Source of the DNA: JASHUC01 sp035523875
GTDB taxonomy: Bacteria > Pseudomonadota > Gammaproteobacteria > Steroidobacterales > Steroidobacteraceae
Assembly (NCBI GenBank): GCA_035523875.1
Contig: DATKPY010000027.1
Coordinates: 1-64,000 of the forward strand
Reading direction: 5' to 3'
Length of the DNA: 64,000 nucleotides
Under the pieces are notes generated by a model. It saw only the letters and a list, made by a program, of their open reading frames with translations. It ran no database searches and was not told the origin of the DNA. A program made the translations under genes and the position numbers. This document shows, piece after piece, positions 9,201 through 16,304 of the stretch. How positions within the stretch are numbered: the stretch's first letter is position 1; each line of letters starts with the position of its first letter.

Positions 9201-9583
9201 GTCCACTTACCGGTTGCGACTGTCTTCTCTATCGCTTGCTTGATCTGCTCGGCGGGCTCGGGGCTGTCGCGTCCGTAGTCGACCCGCAGATACACCGGAA
9301 CGTAGCCCTGCGCCCGGAGGCGCGGCACGAGGCCCGCCCGCAGGATCGAGGTCTTTCCCAGCCCCGACTTGCCGAATAGCACCGTGAGGAGCTTTCGCTG
9401 CACCCGACGGGTGAGCTCGGCAACCTCTCCCTCCCGACCGAAGAAGTACGCCTGAGTCTCCTCGGTGAAGGAGGCAAGCCCGAGCCAGGGATTCTCCGCG
9501 TCCGTGCTGGGCCCGGCGCTGTCGCCGTGACCTGCCGCCTCGCGCGATCGCGCGGTCGACTCGATGAGGTCCGTGGCGCTCAT
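6257..9583 (-). CDS. nSTAND1-type NTPase with transmembrane helix and TPR-like C-terminus
   Basis: 1108 aa. The N-terminal part matches the novel STAND NTPase 1 layout: NPWLGLASFTEETQAYFFGRE (from 31), Walker A GKSGLGKTS (71-79), Walker B LLILDQFEELF (161-171), and a winged-helix end with LVNRRLLRIEE and VELTHDVLTGVV (about 396-424). A charged coiled-coil-like stretch (430-462) leads to one transmembrane helix (about 463-485). Residues 490-1108 are Ala/Leu-rich helical repeats resembling degenerate TPRs, probably a ligand-sensing surface. STAND proteins are signal-activated switches that oligomerise, and several act in antiphage immunity. The start ATG at 9583 overlaps the stop of the TIR/SIR2-like gene by 4 nt (ATGA), so the two are translationally coupled. 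No nuclease or protease effector is seen within it; the partner is the likely effector. Confidence 0.85.
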   Translation of the reverse strand: MSATDLIESTARSREAAGHGDSAGPSTDAENPWLGLASFTEETQAYFFGREGEVAELTRRVQRKLLTVLFGKSGLGKTSILRAGLVPRLRAQGYVPVYLRVDYGRDSPEPAEQIKQAIEKTVATGKWTPTGVAVPGESIWEFLHHRDDVLRDDSGAKLTPLLILDQFEELFTLTHSDEFGRTRAARFIEEFSDLIENRPPRALEAKLESDESMAERFDFSRSDYRVVIALREDYLAPLESLKKVMPSLSQNRLRLAPMTGTQALEAVLQPGNRLRRTKPLVSEEVAEAIVRFVAGGSELANAEVEPSLLSLICRELNEQRIAHGRSEISQDLLAGSHETILSNFYERSLADQPDTVRRTIEDDLLTDSGYRENLAEESLLKRFQTAGAAPDALTKLVNRRLLRIEERLDVRRVELTHDVLTGVVKASRDQRHEREAREATERMLAEQREREYAARRALRRARTVAAGFALLALLAIAATIAAFFSMQRARRAEQVARQTRTISEQARQEADGLLGYLTDKLVDELTTFGRYQTIAELSQREIDYFHHLPAQLRDPETVRSAALALVDRAHAFFFLGDPHASLLAEDEAVALLSQLRRGGDQSEATAVDLAGAYTMQGWTLGLEYKGEEAYADATRAVGLLRPLARQANASVESRRAYITALTLLAWLVQQSRSEQAPNELAVQAASEALRVAAQLGADHQRDVTSDAQRAEAGAWLSFALAHLGRNQEARRAGADALAVADRVLAQHPQEGEALIAKQSLEDALRAVAMSELDPSGASRIGAQSVQTALELVKVEPKNAIYVLELGFAYTGLGASAWAAGQFRASIADDQKAMDALIEAIEQGRAGHAYDLNNVTDWMTTTALEQAQLGDSVGVGATLAAADAITSPKALRELGRAGGNTGVIFHALRSYPAAILAYEREHFDRARRMARSALAPLRTARPIGALEIGPMNSALYRLSDIEGHAEYDLGVFPAAAQAERTALQAARIAMDTSTDTTDNGERETAQVAIWLSMALAREGKRAEAAQTIGPVVTMYRGLEKRNHGDQWLPLEFAEALYAQSLTDARHRFALLREANGLVHHLIPAISSLHDTRQWRVWIEKAESRNERTN

Positions 9584-11022
9584 CGGCCTTGGCCGCGCAG
9601 AAGCGCCGCGAGATGTTCGGCAAACTGAGAGGTTACCTGCCCCCCGGGCAGCTGGGTGAAGTGCAGCGCGTTGAAGCGCTCGGGCACGCGCGCCTCGGCA
9701 GGATTCGTTCCATCGAGACTCACTGGCAGAATGAAGAGCGCCCCTTCGGCCATGTTGCGCGCGCGGTCGAGCGCATAGCTCCATTCCCTGCGGAAGTACC
9801 CCTCGAGCCTTCTCTGTGTCGTCGCCGAGATCACCGGGATGAAGTACGAGCAGCGCAGGATATTGCGCTGGATTTTGCGGTCGTAGTCGTCGCCGATTTG
9901 AAGGCGATCCATGTCGAACCAGGTCGTGATTCCGGCAGCCTCGAGGCTAGCCCTGATGCTCTGGACCGCCGGGAGATCCTCGCGCGCGTAGCTGATGAAT
10001 ACGGCGTTATCGGGCATCTCCAGCGCCGGCGGCACAAAGCGAGTGGGCGAGAAGTCGTGGCGGGCGGAACCGCTCTCGGCGCCTGAGTGGCCGGCGGGGC
10101 CGGCCGCCGCGAACGTGGCGTCCGCAACGGCCTTCCTCCGCCGCTGCCATCTTTCGTGCAGCTCGCCGACGAACCGCTCGGCTCCGGTGTAGATCCTGGT
10201 GCGCACGCTCACCTGCTGCAGGAAGGCGACCAGGCGCTCGTCCCCCGAGATCTCATCGGCGGCGAGAATCTCGCCGACCTCGCGCGGATCGGAGAGCCTG
10301 CGTCGCTTGGCCATTCTGAGGAACAGCCGCGCGAGCCAGTTCGAGAAGTTGCATCCGATCACAAGCAGATGACTGTGCTCAAGCTCGTGGAAGAGCTTCT
10401 CCGGCACGAGGCTCTCGTTCTGCAGCGCGCAGAGGTACTCGAGCAGGTCCTCATCCGAGATCACATACGTCGGGGATGCGGAGAGCTTCCCGAGAAGGTG
10501 ATACACCACCGGACGCGAGAGCCGATCCCGCTCGGCGGACAGATCCGTCACCCGGTTCGGCGCATACGCGAGCACCTCGGTCGAGGAGGCCCCGCCAAAG
10601 CGCTCGAGATTGATCGCATTCTCGAGGAAGGAGTCGAAGGTCGTCGTGACGAAGAGATCGAAGTCCGTGATGGAGGCGAGTTGGCGCAGCGCAGCAGGAG
10701 GCCCGAAAGGCGCGTCCTTGAGCACTGAGCGCAACCGCACGTAGGCCTCTTCCCGGCGGCCGCGGCTAGCGAGAAAGAGGCACACCACATCATTGAGTGT
10801 GTAGCGCTCCGGGAGATTCGCCCGATCGATATTGAGCCGCACGGCGAGCTTGTCGGCCGCCCACTCGAGAAGCAGCTTGGGACCGCGGTCGGTCGTGACC
10901 CGGAGGAGCTCCGAGCCGACGATCGGGATCACACGCCGCTCCTCGATGAAGGAGAGCAAGTCCTCCCACGCATCCTCATCGAGCGTCGCGGCCGGGAGAA
11001 TTGCAGCAGAACTAACGGTCAT
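9580..11022 (-). CDS. SIR2-like and TIR two-domain protein (candidate NAD-consuming effector)
   Basis: 480 aa. Residues about 15-290 form a SIR2-like Rossmann domain: RRVIPIVGSELL, FDLFVTTTFDSFLE (121-134), VVYHLLGKL with His175, and LLVIGCNFSNWLARLF. A linker (295-335) leads to a TIR domain (about 338-475) with VFISYARED (341-349), TTWFDMDRLQIGD and Glu413 in RREWSYAL, the position of the catalytic glutamate of NAD-cleaving TIR domains. In the SIR2-like part the usual GAG-type loop reads GSE and the usual catalytic Asn of TTN[YF]D is Thr128, so that domain may be non-catalytic. An AAGGA ribosome binding site lies just upstream of ATG 11022. It is first gene of an operon with the STAND NTPase. 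Function as abortive immunity is an inference from domains and context. Confidence 0.86.
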   Translation of the reverse strand: MTVSSAAILPAATLDEDAWEDLLSFIEERRVIPIVGSELLRVTTDRGPKLLLEWAADKLAVRLNIDRANLPERYTLNDVVCLFLASRGRREEAYVRLRSVLKDAPFGPPAALRQLASITDFDLFVTTTFDSFLENAINLERFGGASSTEVLAYAPNRVTDLSAERDRLSRPVVYHLLGKLSASPTYVISDEDLLEYLCALQNESLVPEKLFHELEHSHLLVIGCNFSNWLARLFLRMAKRRRLSDPREVGEILAADEISGDERLVAFLQQVSVRTRIYTGAERFVGELHERWQRRRKAVADATFAAAGPAGHSGAESGSARHDFSPTRFVPPALEMPDNAVFISYAREDLPAVQSIRASLEAAGITTWFDMDRLQIGDDYDRKIQRNILRCSYFIPVISATTQRRLEGYFRREWSYALDRARNMAEGALFILPVSLDGTNPAEARVPERFNALHFTQLPGGQVTSQFAEHLAALLRGQGR

Positions 11023-11357
11023 TGTTCCTTCTTGCGATGGCGCATCGCTATTGGGCGAGTCTCGGCCCCGTGTCCCGCGCCGTACTTGACCCTTCCCGTC
11101 GGCAGCGGGCGCAGCATCTTACCCTCGGGCGCGCCCGTTCGCGCAAAGAGCCACGCCGCTCGAGGCGCCCGTGATTGGCGGTCAATGAGGGGATTGCCAC
11201 CCCGGCAAAGATGGGTCGATCAGTGAGGTGCCCGCTGAAACATTCGGCAAAGCGGCCCGCGGTCGGAGGTGTCGAGCTGCGTGGTTGCGAACCCGTGCCG
11301 GTGATTGGCCGGTGCTCAAAATCACTCAACGACAATTCGTGGGGACCTCATTCGGAC
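11023..11357. other. Upstream region of the TIR/STAND operon
   Basis: About 335 bp with no gene I can support. It must contain the promoter of the leftward TIR/SIR2-like operon, but no clear -35/-10 pair stands out. The right side merges into the transposase remnant. Confidence 0.4.
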
Positions 11358-11627
11358 TACCGGCGCATCAGGCGCTGGGAGATCGAGGAGGTGCTCGAGC
11401 AGGTGCAACGGCAGCTGAATCGCATTCCCGTCGCCCGGACGCTTCGTCGCTCAACCGTCGAGCACCTCTTCGGGATGATCAAGGCGTGAATGGGGGCGAC
11501 GCACTTCCTGCCCAAGACGCTCCCGAAGGTCAGTACCGAGATGGTGCTGCACGTGCTCGCACACAACATCAAACGGACCATCAGCATTTTCGGGACGCTA
11601 AATCTGATCGCGGCGATCCGGACGTAG
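11358..11627 (+). pseudogene. C-terminal remnant of an IS1182/IS5-like transposase
   Basis: The frame reads RRIRRWEIEEVLEQVQRQLN, TLRRSTVEHLFGMIKA, then a TGA at 11487, then MGATHFLPKTLPKVSTEM and HVLAHNIKRTISIFG up to TAG at 11625. This matches the DDE transposase C-terminus normally written STVEHPFGxxKxWMGxTHFL, with the conserved Trp codon changed to a stop. Only about 90 codons remain and no inverted repeats were identified. It is a decayed insertion sequence beside the candidate defence operon. Confidence 0.75.
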
Positions 11628-11728
11628 TCCGGTCGCGACTGAAACCGCTCACTGGTCTCCGCGCGCGGAGTCCGACACCGGGGCCGTCTCGCGTTAACTC
11701 GATGAGCGGCTGGCGCGCAGCGAACCGT

Positions 11729-13039
11729 TCAGTTCTCCCCGCGTACCCGCATTAGGTTGTGAAGAGCGCGCCGCTTGAACGCGGGGACGGCGTTCACAGC
11801 GCGCATCACGCTCCGCATCAGCGCCAGCTGAAACCGTCCGATGATCGGCCTGTGAATCAAGTTGGTCGAGCTCATCTGCTTTCTCGATTCACGGACCGCC
11901 TCGGTGCTGTAGCGAAGCATCTCGGCTTCGTATTCGCTGATGACATGCCCGAGCGACCTCGGCGCACGACTAGCCTCGACCAGCAATCGGCCGAGCAGTG
12001 CGGCGTCGCGAAGCGCCGTATTTGCGCCGGCACCGCGTCCAGGGGTCATGGTGTGGATCGCGTCGCCGAGCAACGTGACGTTCGAGCTCTGCCAGCGGGG
12101 TATCGGCACGGAGGTCCTGACCCCGACATATCCGATCGCGGAAGCCTGGGTCAATCGGATGAGCTCACGCATGTGAGGATGCCAATCGCGCGCGAGCTCG
12201 AGTCCCAACTCTCGGAGCTCCTCTGCGGATAGGGTGGCCGGATCTCTCGGAAAGTTTTGGCGGGCGCCCCAAAGCGCCCAGCCGATGCTGTCATCCTCGA
12301 GCGCGTCTGCAAACTGGGGCCAGCGCGCGGCAAAGCCCGGATCGGCTCGATGGGACGCGAATTCCAAGGAGTGGATGATGGCACCCATACCTTTCGGCGC
12401 CATAATCATCGACATGCCGTAAAGCATCTTCTCCGACAGCAGCGCCTTGCTTGCGGTTGTCATCGGAAGTTTGCCGCCGAGAGACACCATTCCGGTGTCT
12501 TCCAGCTGGGCGTTCGGAAGGCGCTGTTTGCGTACGGCCGAACCTGAACCGTCCGCCCCGATCAAGACATCTCCGGCCGCAGTACTTCCGTCCTCGAAAT
12601 GGGCCGTGACCGATCCGTCCCGATTCCGTGCATAGCTCACGAGGCCCCTGCCGAATGAGACATTGTCCTCGAGTCCAGTGAGCAATACGCGCCGCAGTGT
12701 TCTTCGAATTACATTCTTCTCGCCGTCCACGATGTCCGCGGAAACACCCTCCAGTTCGAAGCAGAGGATCTCCGCGAACTGCTCCGTCAGCATATTGAAA
12801 TAGCGCGGTGCGCGGGCGCAGGTAGCGACGAACAGCTCGTAGATCTCCGGCGGAACACAAGCCTTGAGCGCACGGCTTCCGGCCGGGCTGATTCCTACAC
12901 GGTAGCCTCCGCTGTCCGCGTTTGGTACGAGATCTCGTTCGTATACCGAAACGCTGACGTTGCCTTGCTTGAGAGCATGGGCGAGCGCCAGGCCGCCGGT
13001 TCCAGCACCGATGATCAACACATGCATGGCGTCGCTCAC
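11729..13039 (-). CDS. FAD-dependent monooxygenase (aromatic hydroxylase type)
   Basis: 436 aa group A flavoprotein hydroxylase. The FAD Rossmann motif is VLIIGAGTGGLALAHALKQG at the N-terminus, the middle motif is VLIGADGSGSAVRKQ, and the ribityl-binding motif is LLGDAIHTMTPGRGAGANTALRDA near residue 310-330. These enzymes hydroxylate aromatic or polyketide-like substrates using NAD(P)H, and some inactivate antibiotics. GTG 13039 overlaps the stop of the PadR gene (GTGA), indicating a coupled two-gene operon; an in-frame ATG at 13027 is the alternative start. The PadR partner suggests induction by a phenolic or drug-like substrate. The substrate is unknown. Confidence 0.87.
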   Translation of the reverse strand: MSDAMHVLIIGAGTGGLALAHALKQGNVSVSVYERDLVPNADSGGYRVGISPAGSRALKACVPPEIYELFVATCARAPRYFNMLTEQFAEILCFELEGVSADIVDGEKNVIRRTLRRVLLTGLEDNVSFGRGLVSYARNRDGSVTAHFEDGSTAAGDVLIGADGSGSAVRKQRLPNAQLEDTGMVSLGGKLPMTTASKALLSEKMLYGMSMIMAPKGMGAIIHSLEFASHRADPGFAARWPQFADALEDDSIGWALWGARQNFPRDPATLSAEELRELGLELARDWHPHMRELIRLTQASAIGYVGVRTSVPIPRWQSSNVTLLGDAIHTMTPGRGAGANTALRDAALLGRLLVEASRAPRSLGHVISEYEAEMLRYSTEAVRESRKQMSSTNLIHRPIIGRFQLALMRSVMRAVNAVPAFKRRALHNLMRVRGEN

Positions 13040-13653
13040 GAACCGCTTTCCGAATCCCCTGAGAGTTCAGCCGTGATTTGGCGCAGCCAGGATTCACTCC
13101 AGGTAAGGCGTGCAGCGCGCAAGTCCTTCACAATTGAATTGACCCATGTCAATTCCGCAGTAAGCACCGCGCGCAGATATTCGACTTCCAAAAGGAACAG
13201 TCTCGGGACCTGCGCGGCCTGATTCAGGCCCTGATCGATGCGTTCGCGCTCCGCGCCGATTGCTTTTGCTCTGAGCTCGAGCTGATACAGCGCGTCCTCC
13301 GGCGACAGCAATGGAAGAAAAGAAATCGCTGCAGGAAACTCGGGATATTCTCTCGCTGGCTTTGACAAAATCTCGCGCATCCAGTCGAGCGCGACCGCGC
13401 GACCCCGCGTCGTGATCTTATATACGGTCCGTTCCGGCCACCTATCGTCGCGAATCGTTCGCTGCGCAGAGATGAGACCTTCCCGTTCGAGCCGCCGAAT
13501 CGTCTGATAGAGGCTGGCCCGCTGTGTGACGTTGATTACCTCATCCTTGCCGCGCTCTTTGATGAGACGCTGCATGCGATAGGGATGCATCGGCGCCTCG
13601 TACAGCATTACTAGCACCGCTAGAGCGATGGGAGAGCGTCTCGACGGCCGCAT
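13036..13653 (-). CDS. PadR family transcriptional regulator
   Basis: 205 aa from ATG 13653. The N-terminal winged helix (about 1-85) shows PIALAVLVMLYEAPMHPYRM, VTQRASLYQTIRRLEREGLI and ERTVYKITTRGRAVALDWM, which are the PadR signature. The C-terminal part (90-205) is a helical dimerisation domain of the longer PadR class. PadR proteins are repressors released by phenolic acids or drugs. The ORF stays open upstream, with in-frame ATGs at 13674 and 13680, but the first HTH residues fit a start at 13653. No Shine-Dalgarno is seen there, so translation could be leaderless. It is coupled to the monooxygenase downstream. Confidence 0.85.
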   Translation of the reverse strand: MRPSRRSPIALAVLVMLYEAPMHPYRMQRLIKERGKDEVINVTQRASLYQTIRRLEREGLISAQRTIRDDRWPERTVYKITTRGRAVALDWMREILSKPAREYPEFPAAISFLPLLSPEDALYQLELRAKAIGAERERIDQGLNQAAQVPRLFLLEVEYLRAVLTAELTWVNSIVKDLRAARLTWSESWLRQITAELSGDSESGS

Positions 13654-13683
13654 AGTATGGATATTACTAGTCATAAACATACT
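13654..13683 (-). promoter_or_regulatory. Candidate PadR operator
   Basis: AGTATG and CATACT form 6-bp inverted arms separated by 18 AT-rich bases, with an inner ACTAGT palindrome, directly against the PadR start codon. PadR regulators commonly bind such dyads in their own promoter. The site is seen in the sequence; its function is inferred. Confidence 0.45.
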
Positions 13684-14395
13684 AAGCAAGCGCTGGGCCG
13701 CATTTCCGCGCAGAAGCGCACGGCAACCGGCCATGCTGGTCTCTCGGAGCGCGACTTTGGGGAAGGCCATGATCGCCGCGGCGGAATCGAAGGTCCGCTT
13801 TGAGCACGTGCGGTGGTCACCCGGGCGACGGCATGATGACGCGGCGGCCCGCGCTACACCCGACACTGAAGCTCCGGATCATCGGAGAGCTTGGTCCAGC
13901 CCCGTACAACGTCCGCTCGCGTCCGAAGGAGCCGAGACTTTCCCGGTTCAGCGTCGAAGTTTCCGCTTGCCGCCGTCTCGCGCGCGACCGCTGCCGCCCG
14001 ATGATTCCAATGGGTGGAAGCGCGCCGTTTGCCCGCGCGGTCGCCTTGGCCACCACCCGGTGCTCGCGCAGCTGGCGGGCCCATTCCCGCCTTTATTCGC
14101 GCAGCGTCGCCTTCCGGATGCGAAACCGTCTCCCGTCGTCTCCCACTGACCCGACTGCCAAGAGTCGGCGCGCGCGGGAACAGTCGTAACGACTCCGTGC
14201 ACGATCGCTGTCACCGCCATCGGATCGAACAGCTTCGCGGCGCGAGGCTCAACTCGGAAGTACGGCGATGCTCAAGCGCTCAATCGCTCGACCATGCGGT
14301 AGCGAGCAGCCACCAGCGTCCACACGCAGTTTTCATGTGGTTTTCATATGAGCGAAATGCGTCGGTCGAGGCAGAAGCGGGGAAGCTCTTGAATT
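13684..14395. other. Gene-poor region left of the tRNA-Ser element
   Basis: About 700 bp with no gene I can support. A minus-strand ORF at 13948-14220 begins with a signal-peptide-like stretch (MAVTAIVHGVVTTVPARA, then DSWQSGQWETT) but soon becomes low-complexity and matches nothing known to me; it may be a broken small exported protein. Near the right edge, 14329-14350 holds two adjacent 11-bp near-identical units (GTTTTCATGTG and GTTTTCATATG). The sequence abutting the partial tRNA-Ser copy resembles that beside the complete tRNA-Ser. Confidence 0.4.
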
Positions 14396-14461
14396 TGGCG
14401 GAGAGAGAGGGATTCGAACCCTCGAAGGGCTTTTGACCCTTACACCCTTAGCAGGGGTGCG
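14396..14461 (-). repeat. Partial tRNA-Ser(GCT) duplicate, distal attachment repeat
   Basis: 66 nt identical to 17237-17302, covering the tRNA-Ser 3' end with CCA, T arm, variable arm and anticodon arm. At 14462 the sequence departs from the tRNA, so the 5' half is missing and no functional tRNA can form. It marks the far end of the tRNA-Ser element. Confidence 0.92.
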
Positions 14462-14552
14462 TTCGAATCTATCTCATTCCACGGCCATTCTGAATAATCC
14501 TGCTTTTCTAGGCGATTTCTGCATACCTGTCCATGGCCGTCTGCGGTAATGC

Positions 14553-14571
14553 TTCCGTACCGTTTCCGTAC
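14553..14571 (+). repeat. Candidate integrase arm-type site, left
   Basis: TTCCGTACCGTTTCCGTAC contains two TTCCGTAC units 11 bp apart, about one helical turn. The same 19 bp occurs at 17173-17191 near the other end of the element in the same orientation. Paired copies near both attachment sites suggest integrase or excisionase arm binding sites. Confidence 0.5.
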
Positions 14572-14656
14572 GGACTGACCGCTTGCGGGGATCCGTCTGG
14601 AGGACGCAACCCGCGATGACTTCCTGGAGTGGCGTGATCGTCTGCGGGTCGGGCGC

Positions 14657-15367
14657 TTGCCACGGACGGTGAATCGGCTCTCGAGGGCGGTTTCCGCCGG
14701 TCTCAACCGCGCAGTTCGCCTCGGGCACGTCGGTAATCCGGTGGCGTGGCGCATCGAGGCTCTGCCTGACGATGACGAGTCCGAGACCGCCGTATTTCTC
14801 AGTCCCGCACAGCGTACGGCCCTGATCGCCGCGGCGGCGCCGCAGGCGGCGGCCTTTCTCCGCGGTCTCGAGCTCACCGGAGCGCGTCCGAGCGAGTTGG
14901 CCGCGGCCACGGCCGGAGAAGTTGATGGCGAGCGGCTCCGACTTACGCACCGCAAGGGACGCCGCCCGAGGCTGCGCTCGAGATACGTGCTCCTCGATGA
15001 GTCAGGGATCGCGCTCTGCAAAGCGCAGTCAAAGGACAAATCGCCTGCCGCTTCGCTCTCCGTGAGCGCCAAGGGTGAGCCCTGGCGCCGGGACATGTGG
15101 GCCGCGGAAGTCCGACGTGCGATCACTGCACACAACAGAACCGCCCATCGACACGCACGGATTCCTGCCAAGGCCTCCGCCTATAGCTTCCGGCACGCGC
15201 GCATCAGCGAGCTGCTGCAGGTCTACGGGGTAGATCCGCTCACGGTCGCGGCTCAGACCGGCCCCAGTCTTCGGATGATCGAGCGGAGCTATTACAAGTT
15301 CATTCCGTCCGCGATGCGGGAGAAACTGTCGCGCCCAAAGGCAACGCCGGCGCGCCAGAGGGCCTGA
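14657..15367 (+). CDS. Tyrosine integrase, 5'-truncated
   Basis: Catalytic part of a tyrosine recombinase. Visible boxes are LTGARPSEL (Arg), HRKGRRP (Lys), AYSFRHARISELL (His/Arg) and IERSYYKF (Tyr nucleophile). The usual LGH box reads AAQTGPSLRM. The frame is open back to 14579 and there encodes more of the family's core-binding domain (ATRDDFLEWRDRLRVGRL), but a TGA at 14576 and the nearby attachment repeat leave no room for the usual N-terminal arm-binding domain of about 100 aa. TTG 14657 is only the first available start. The enzyme is probably non-functional. It lies in the tRNA-Ser element and faces its interior. Confidence 0.8.
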   Translation: MPRTVNRLSRAVSAGLNRAVRLGHVGNPVAWRIEALPDDDESETAVFLSPAQRTALIAAAAPQAAAFLRGLELTGARPSELAAATAGEVDGERLRLTHRKGRRPRLRSRYVLLDESGIALCKAQSKDKSPAASLSVSAKGEPWRRDMWAAEVRRAITAHNRTAHRHARIPAKASAYSFRHARISELLQVYGVDPLTVAAQTGPSLRMIERSYYKFIPSAMREKLSRPKATPARQRA

Positions 15368-15392
15368 GTGGTCTCCCGTCCGTTCACAGGCC

Positions 15393-15623
15393 TCACTTCG
15401 CCATCTCGATGAGCTCGATGTCTTTGCGCAGCATGGCGTTGACCAGGGTCGAAAAGTCGATGCCCTTGGCATTGGCGAGCCGCGTGAGCCGGTTCTGCAC
15501 TTCGGCGTCCAGATAGACCGGGAGGCTCAGCGTCGAGCCCGGCCGATAAAACTTACCACGCGTGCCGGCTGAGAAGTCGATCTCGGCCGGCATGTCGTCG
15601 TCAGGCGTGTTTCCATTGCTCAT
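15393..15623 (-). CDS. Ribbon-helix-helix (CopG/BrnA-like) antitoxin
   Basis: 76 aa. After an acidic N-terminus, STLSLPVYLDAEVQNRLTRL and FSTLVNAMLRKDIEL form the beta strand and two helices of a ribbon-helix-helix DNA-binding domain. It lies 9 bp downstream of a gene ending in a BrnT toxin domain, on the same strand, as in brnT-brnA operons. BrnA antitoxins bind BrnT and repress their own operon. Pairing is inferred from position and domain type; the sequence is not a close textbook BrnA. Confidence 0.7.
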   Translation of the reverse strand: MSNGNTPDDDMPAEIDFSAGTRGKFYRPGSTLSLPVYLDAEVQNRLTRLANAKGIDFSTLVNAMLRKDIELIEMAK

Positions 15624-15632
15624 AAGGATGAC

Positions 15633-16292
15633 CTATCGGGGTTCGCTTTCGTACTGCTGGCGCTCGCGCCGCGTGGCTTCTCGCGCCGAAATGATCCGAA
15701 CCTCAGCCGGCGCGGAGTCCTCGCTTTGGAAGTAAGTATGCGAGACGGCCAGAAGCTTGCCTTCAGCGGACATGCCCAGTGTAAACCACCGCTCCTCCGT
15801 CTGGCTGTGCTCGGCGTCGAAGACCGTCAGCGCCAGGGGATCGAGCAGCACGGTAGATCCCTCGGCAAATGTGACGCCGTGTTTTCCGATGTTGGCTTCG
15901 GCCTTTACAGTGTCCCAGGTAATGCGCACGGTTCGTGTCGGACCCGGTCGGCCGAGCTGCTCGTCCCGCTGCAAGAGATAAGTTACGTACTCGGCGCGGG
16001 CGGCGCTGTCGACGCGGCGACTGCGCTCGCGGCACCAAGCCACCAATGCGTCAATGTCGACCGGAACCTTTTGGACACTCCGGCCGACCGACTCGAGTTC
16101 TTGGATCGCTGCAAGCGCACCACGCTCCCAGTCCTCGAACGACTCATCCAGCGCCTCGACGTCGTCGGCGAGCTGGCGCAGTCGCTCCCAGGCCTCTCGT
16201 GTGTACCAAGCGAGACCGAGTTGCGTGTCGCTCGCCGCCTGGAGCGGCTTTCGACGCCGTCGGCTGCCGCGGGGACGCTTCGGTGGCGTCAT
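15633..16292 (-). CDS. BrnT-type RNase toxin fused to an N-terminal helical domain
   Basis: 219 aa. Residues about 122-219 are a BrnT domain: VRITWDTVKAEANIGKHGVTF, an EERWF strand, GKLLAVSHTY, and RIISAREATRRERQQYE. BrnT toxins are RelE-fold ribonucleases that inhibit translation. Residues about 27-112 (LAWYTREAWERLRQLADD, FEDWERGALAAIQELE, VDIDALVAWCRER, SAARAEYVTYLLQRD) resemble small stand-alone proteins that I recall as separate genes of unknown function. Both parts lie in one uninterrupted frame, so this is a fusion rather than two genes. A basic segment (about 4-17) precedes it. The RHH antitoxin gene follows 9 bp later. The role of the extra domain is unknown. Confidence 0.78.
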   Translation of the reverse strand: MTPPKRPRGSRRRRKPLQAASDTQLGLAWYTREAWERLRQLADDVEALDESFEDWERGALAAIQELESVGRSVQKVPVDIDALVAWCRERSRRVDSAARAEYVTYLLQRDEQLGRPGPTRTVRITWDTVKAEANIGKHGVTFAEGSTVLLDPLALTVFDAEHSQTEERWFTLGMSAEGKLLAVSHTYFQSEDSAPAEVRIISAREATRRERQQYESEPR

Positions 16293-16304
16293 CAGAGGCT
16301 TCTC

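Noticed and set aside
13800..14220. Several overlapping ORFs on both strands
   Set aside because: Arg/Ser-rich, no recognisable domain; only the signal-peptide-like ORF at 13948-14220 is mentioned as a doubtful remnant.
14440..15171. 243-aa antisense ORF over the truncated integrase
   Set aside because: Low-complexity shadow; the plus frame shows integrase catalytic boxes.
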